Source of the DNA: Thalassoglobus neptunius
GTDB lineage: Bacteria > Planctomycetota > Planctomycetia > Planctomycetales > Planctomycetaceae
DNA length: 64,000 nucleotides
Direction: 5' to 3'
Assembly (NCBI RefSeq): GCF_007859735.1
Contig: NZ_SIHI01000009.1
Location: 1 to 64,000 of the forward strand
The stretch's first letter is position 1. Each line of letters opens with the position of its first letter. The notes under the pieces are model-generated. The model was not told the origin of the DNA, did no database searches, and worked only from the letters and a program-made list of their open reading frames with translations. Shown piece after piece: positions 62,333-64,000 of this stretch. The position numbers and the translations under genes are program-made.

Positions 62333-63130
62333 ATGGCAGTCACAATTGAACAACTTCAGTCTGCTGACAACAATGAATTGATTGGGCTGCTTAAGGAACT
62401 GTCACCTCCGCTTGACCTGGACGTTGTCGAATTCGTTGCAAATATAGCGACCGATCGAAACCGCGCAGATTTGGTTCGAGAAGAGTCGGCAGTCTTGCTC
62501 GGAAGGATTCAGCAACCTGAAGCGAGGAATCGGCTGCTCGACTTTACACGAGACGAGGACGCGGTTGTTCGAGAACTGGGAGCTGTGGGGCTGGGGGAAG
62601 ACAATGACTCCGCGACGATTTTGCCTCTGATCGGTCAGCTATCAGACAGCGTCAACAAAGTACGCAATGTCGCAGAGCGGTCTCTTTTGAAACGCTCAGA
62701 AGCGGTCTCATCTGTTGGAGTCGAACCGTTAGTGGAACTCTTGTCTCACTCCGCCGTACTCACACGTTCTCCGGCGGCACGTCTACTGGGGCAAACAAAA
62801 GACCAGCGGGCTTTGCAGCCGCTCATTCGTCAATTGAAATCCGAGGAATGGCTCGATCGGATGTGGGCTGCGAATGGACTGGGAAGTCTCGGAATATCGA
62901 AAGCGATTTCGGAACTTCAACAACTGGCGAAAAAAGATCCCAAGAACCGAGTCAGAGCGTCGGCGGTCGAAGCATTGGGCGAGCTTCGTCCACCGAACCT
63001 GCTCGAGTTTCTCGACGAAATCATTGCAGCCGAAAGCGACGAAGGAGTTCTCAAGACTGCAGAAGAACTCAAACTCTCGCTCGGGTTTGACAGCGACGAC
63101 CTCGAATACGATCCGTTTGCGGATGACTAA
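62333..63130 (+). CDS. HEAT-repeat/PBS-lyase-like protein
   Basis: The product has 265 residues from ATG 62333, with an AAGGGAA site. The whole sequence is built of helical HEAT-type repeats of about 30 residues, for example LLDFTRDEDAVVRELGAVGL, LIGQLSDSVNKVRNVAERSL, LVELLSHSAVLTRSPAARLL and LIRQLKSEEWLDRMWAANGL. A short acidic tail ends the protein. Such scaffolds bind proteins, and in phycobilisome lyases they hold chromophores; here a protein-binding role is likely. Intracellular, since there is no signal peptide. Confidence 0.88.
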   Translation: MAVTIEQLQSADNNELIGLLKELSPPLDLDVVEFVANIATDRNRADLVREESAVLLGRIQQPEARNRLLDFTRDEDAVVRELGAVGLGEDNDSATILPLIGQLSDSVNKVRNVAERSLLKRSEAVSSVGVEPLVELLSHSAVLTRSPAARLLGQTKDQRALQPLIRQLKSEEWLDRMWAANGLGSLGISKAISELQQLAKKDPKNRVRASAVEALGELRPPNLLEFLDEIIAAESDEGVLKTAEELKLSLGFDSDDLEYDPFADD

Positions 63131-63273
63131 ATCGCTTGCGTGGAATCTTTGCGTTCGCTCGCACTTGCTTGTTTCAACGAGTGCTGGGTTTTCACGTGTC
63201 GATCACTGAAAGCCAGATGCAAACATTCACTGCCTCGGTCGAGTTGATGCGAGGTCTTCCGTCGTAGAGCACT

Positions 63274-63831
63274 TTAAGTTGCTGATGAGTCGCTCGAGGC
63301 TGGCGCAGCTTCTGTTGGTGCGTCGCTACTTGATTCAACAGCTTGGGGGGCCGGTTTGGGAGCAGGGCCGTGTGCTGAGTATCTTTGAATCAGCACGACA
63401 CCCACAACGACGAGTACGAACCCGAGGACCTGTCGAACGTCGAGATGCATCTTGCCGGCCTGGGCCTGCATCAACAGTCCTGTGATGGCTGCGACTGATG
63501 TCGCTCCGCCGAAAACGACGGGCATGACGAGTGAGGCATCGTGAGATTTATACATTGCGAACGTCAGAGTTAACGCTCCGAATGCTCCGAGCGTTCCTGC
63601 GATAAAGCCCCACCATCCCGCTTTCGCCGGAAACGCGAATCCATCTCCAGACATCTGGACGGCAATGGCTCCCCCGAGGCATCCCCAGATCAGGTAGGCG
63701 ACTCCGATAAAGATGTACGGCTTGAACGGGGTCTGCCCGACGATTCGTGATTTGCCAAGGGCTGGTCCGTAGAGGCCCCAGAAAACAGCAGTCGCAATGG
63801 CAAACAGAAGTCCAACAGTTCGCGGGTTCAT
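63274..63831 (-). CDS. Small DMT-superfamily membrane protein (EamA-like)
   Basis: The product has 185 residues with about five membrane helices (TVGLLFAIATAVFWGLYGPA, PYIFIGVAYLIWGCLGGAIA, GWWGFIAGTLGAFGALTLTF, LVMPVVFGGATSVAAITGLL, VLGFVLVVVGVVLIQRYSAH), then a disordered Pro/Ala/Ser tail. It resembles half of an EamA transporter; such short members work as dimers. Substrate unknown. It ends 143 bases from the converging HEAT-repeat gene. Confidence 0.8.
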   Translation of the reverse strand: MNPRTVGLLFAIATAVFWGLYGPALGKSRIVGQTPFKPYIFIGVAYLIWGCLGGAIAVQMSGDGFAFPAKAGWWGFIAGTLGAFGALTLTFAMYKSHDASLVMPVVFGGATSVAAITGLLMQAQAGKMHLDVRQVLGFVLVVVGVVLIQRYSAHGPAPKPAPQAVESSSDAPTEAAPASSDSSAT

Positions 63832-64000
63832 GAGATTCTCACAAGGAGGGAAGTTTAGGTTGGGAGGACGTCTTCACAAACGCGGACGCAGTCCGGTTCG
63901 CGTGAATCCGTATGCTAGCACCAGTCAGCGGAAAATCCAGAAGACTGATCACTTACTTTCGGATGAGAAGAACGGGGCTCAGCACCTGAAGATCTTGTGT

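Overview
The window looks like a chromosomal segment of a planctomycete, probably Planctomycetia/Planctomycetales; the genus cannot be fixed from sequence alone. The signs are an ECF sigma factor coupled to a Ser/Thr kinase with WD40 propellers, three Cys-type sulfatases, a PEP-CTERM protein, a DUF1571 protein, a giant ResB-CcsA fusion, a multi-N-domain secretin, and many short lipoproteins.

Bases 1-12,060 are accessory DNA. They hold the 5' end of an IS5-like transposase gene (1-73), a large unknown protein, a plasmid/phage-like replication module, a DDE/rve transposase, an arylsulfatase and a tyrosine recombinase. The replication module has an HTH/coiled-coil protein, a tandem winged-helix initiator with iteron-like repeats inside its coding sequence, and a 5'-broken TOPRIM primase. 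Two separate perfect 20-bp tandem duplications lie between the sulfatase and the recombinase. The segment reads as a decayed integrated plasmid or phage-satellite element.

Bases 12,659-21,317 are ordinary planctomycete genome: the sigma factor/kinase pair, the PEP-CTERM protein, and a tightly overlapped operon of GntR repressor, ABC ATPase, permease and alpha/beta-hydrolase lipoprotein. The operon has a near-consensus, probably leaderless promoter covered by two palindromes.

Bases 21,700-25,570 are a second mobile scar: an IS256 fragment, an IS5 end fused to a terminase-like C-terminus, and an apparently intact IS1182-type element whose CTAG junction cuts off the start of a DUF2513 gene. Downstream come small unknown genes, two tandem 120-bp-period copies of a highly structured sequence with compensatory base changes (24,991-25,209), and tRNA-Asp(GUC) with promoter and terminator.

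From 25,781 to the end is a dense housekeeping region. It contains a charge-split histone-like protein, cytochrome c maturation, a BON protein, a secretin with a coupled lipoprotein, an aminopeptidase, AccB and AccC, a phosphofructokinase with PPi-type signature residues, RlmB with a nitroreductase, a GlcG-carboxypeptidase-like fusion, two coupled sulfatases, a receiver protein, a TatD-like hydrolase, HemQ, an FHA-GGDEF protein, a large FtsX-type permease, shikimate kinase coupled to prepilin peptidase, endonuclease IV, an esterase, a HEAT-repeat protein and a DMT-type transporter. Translational coupling (ATGA, GTGA, TGATG) is common. All calls come from reading motifs, without database searches.
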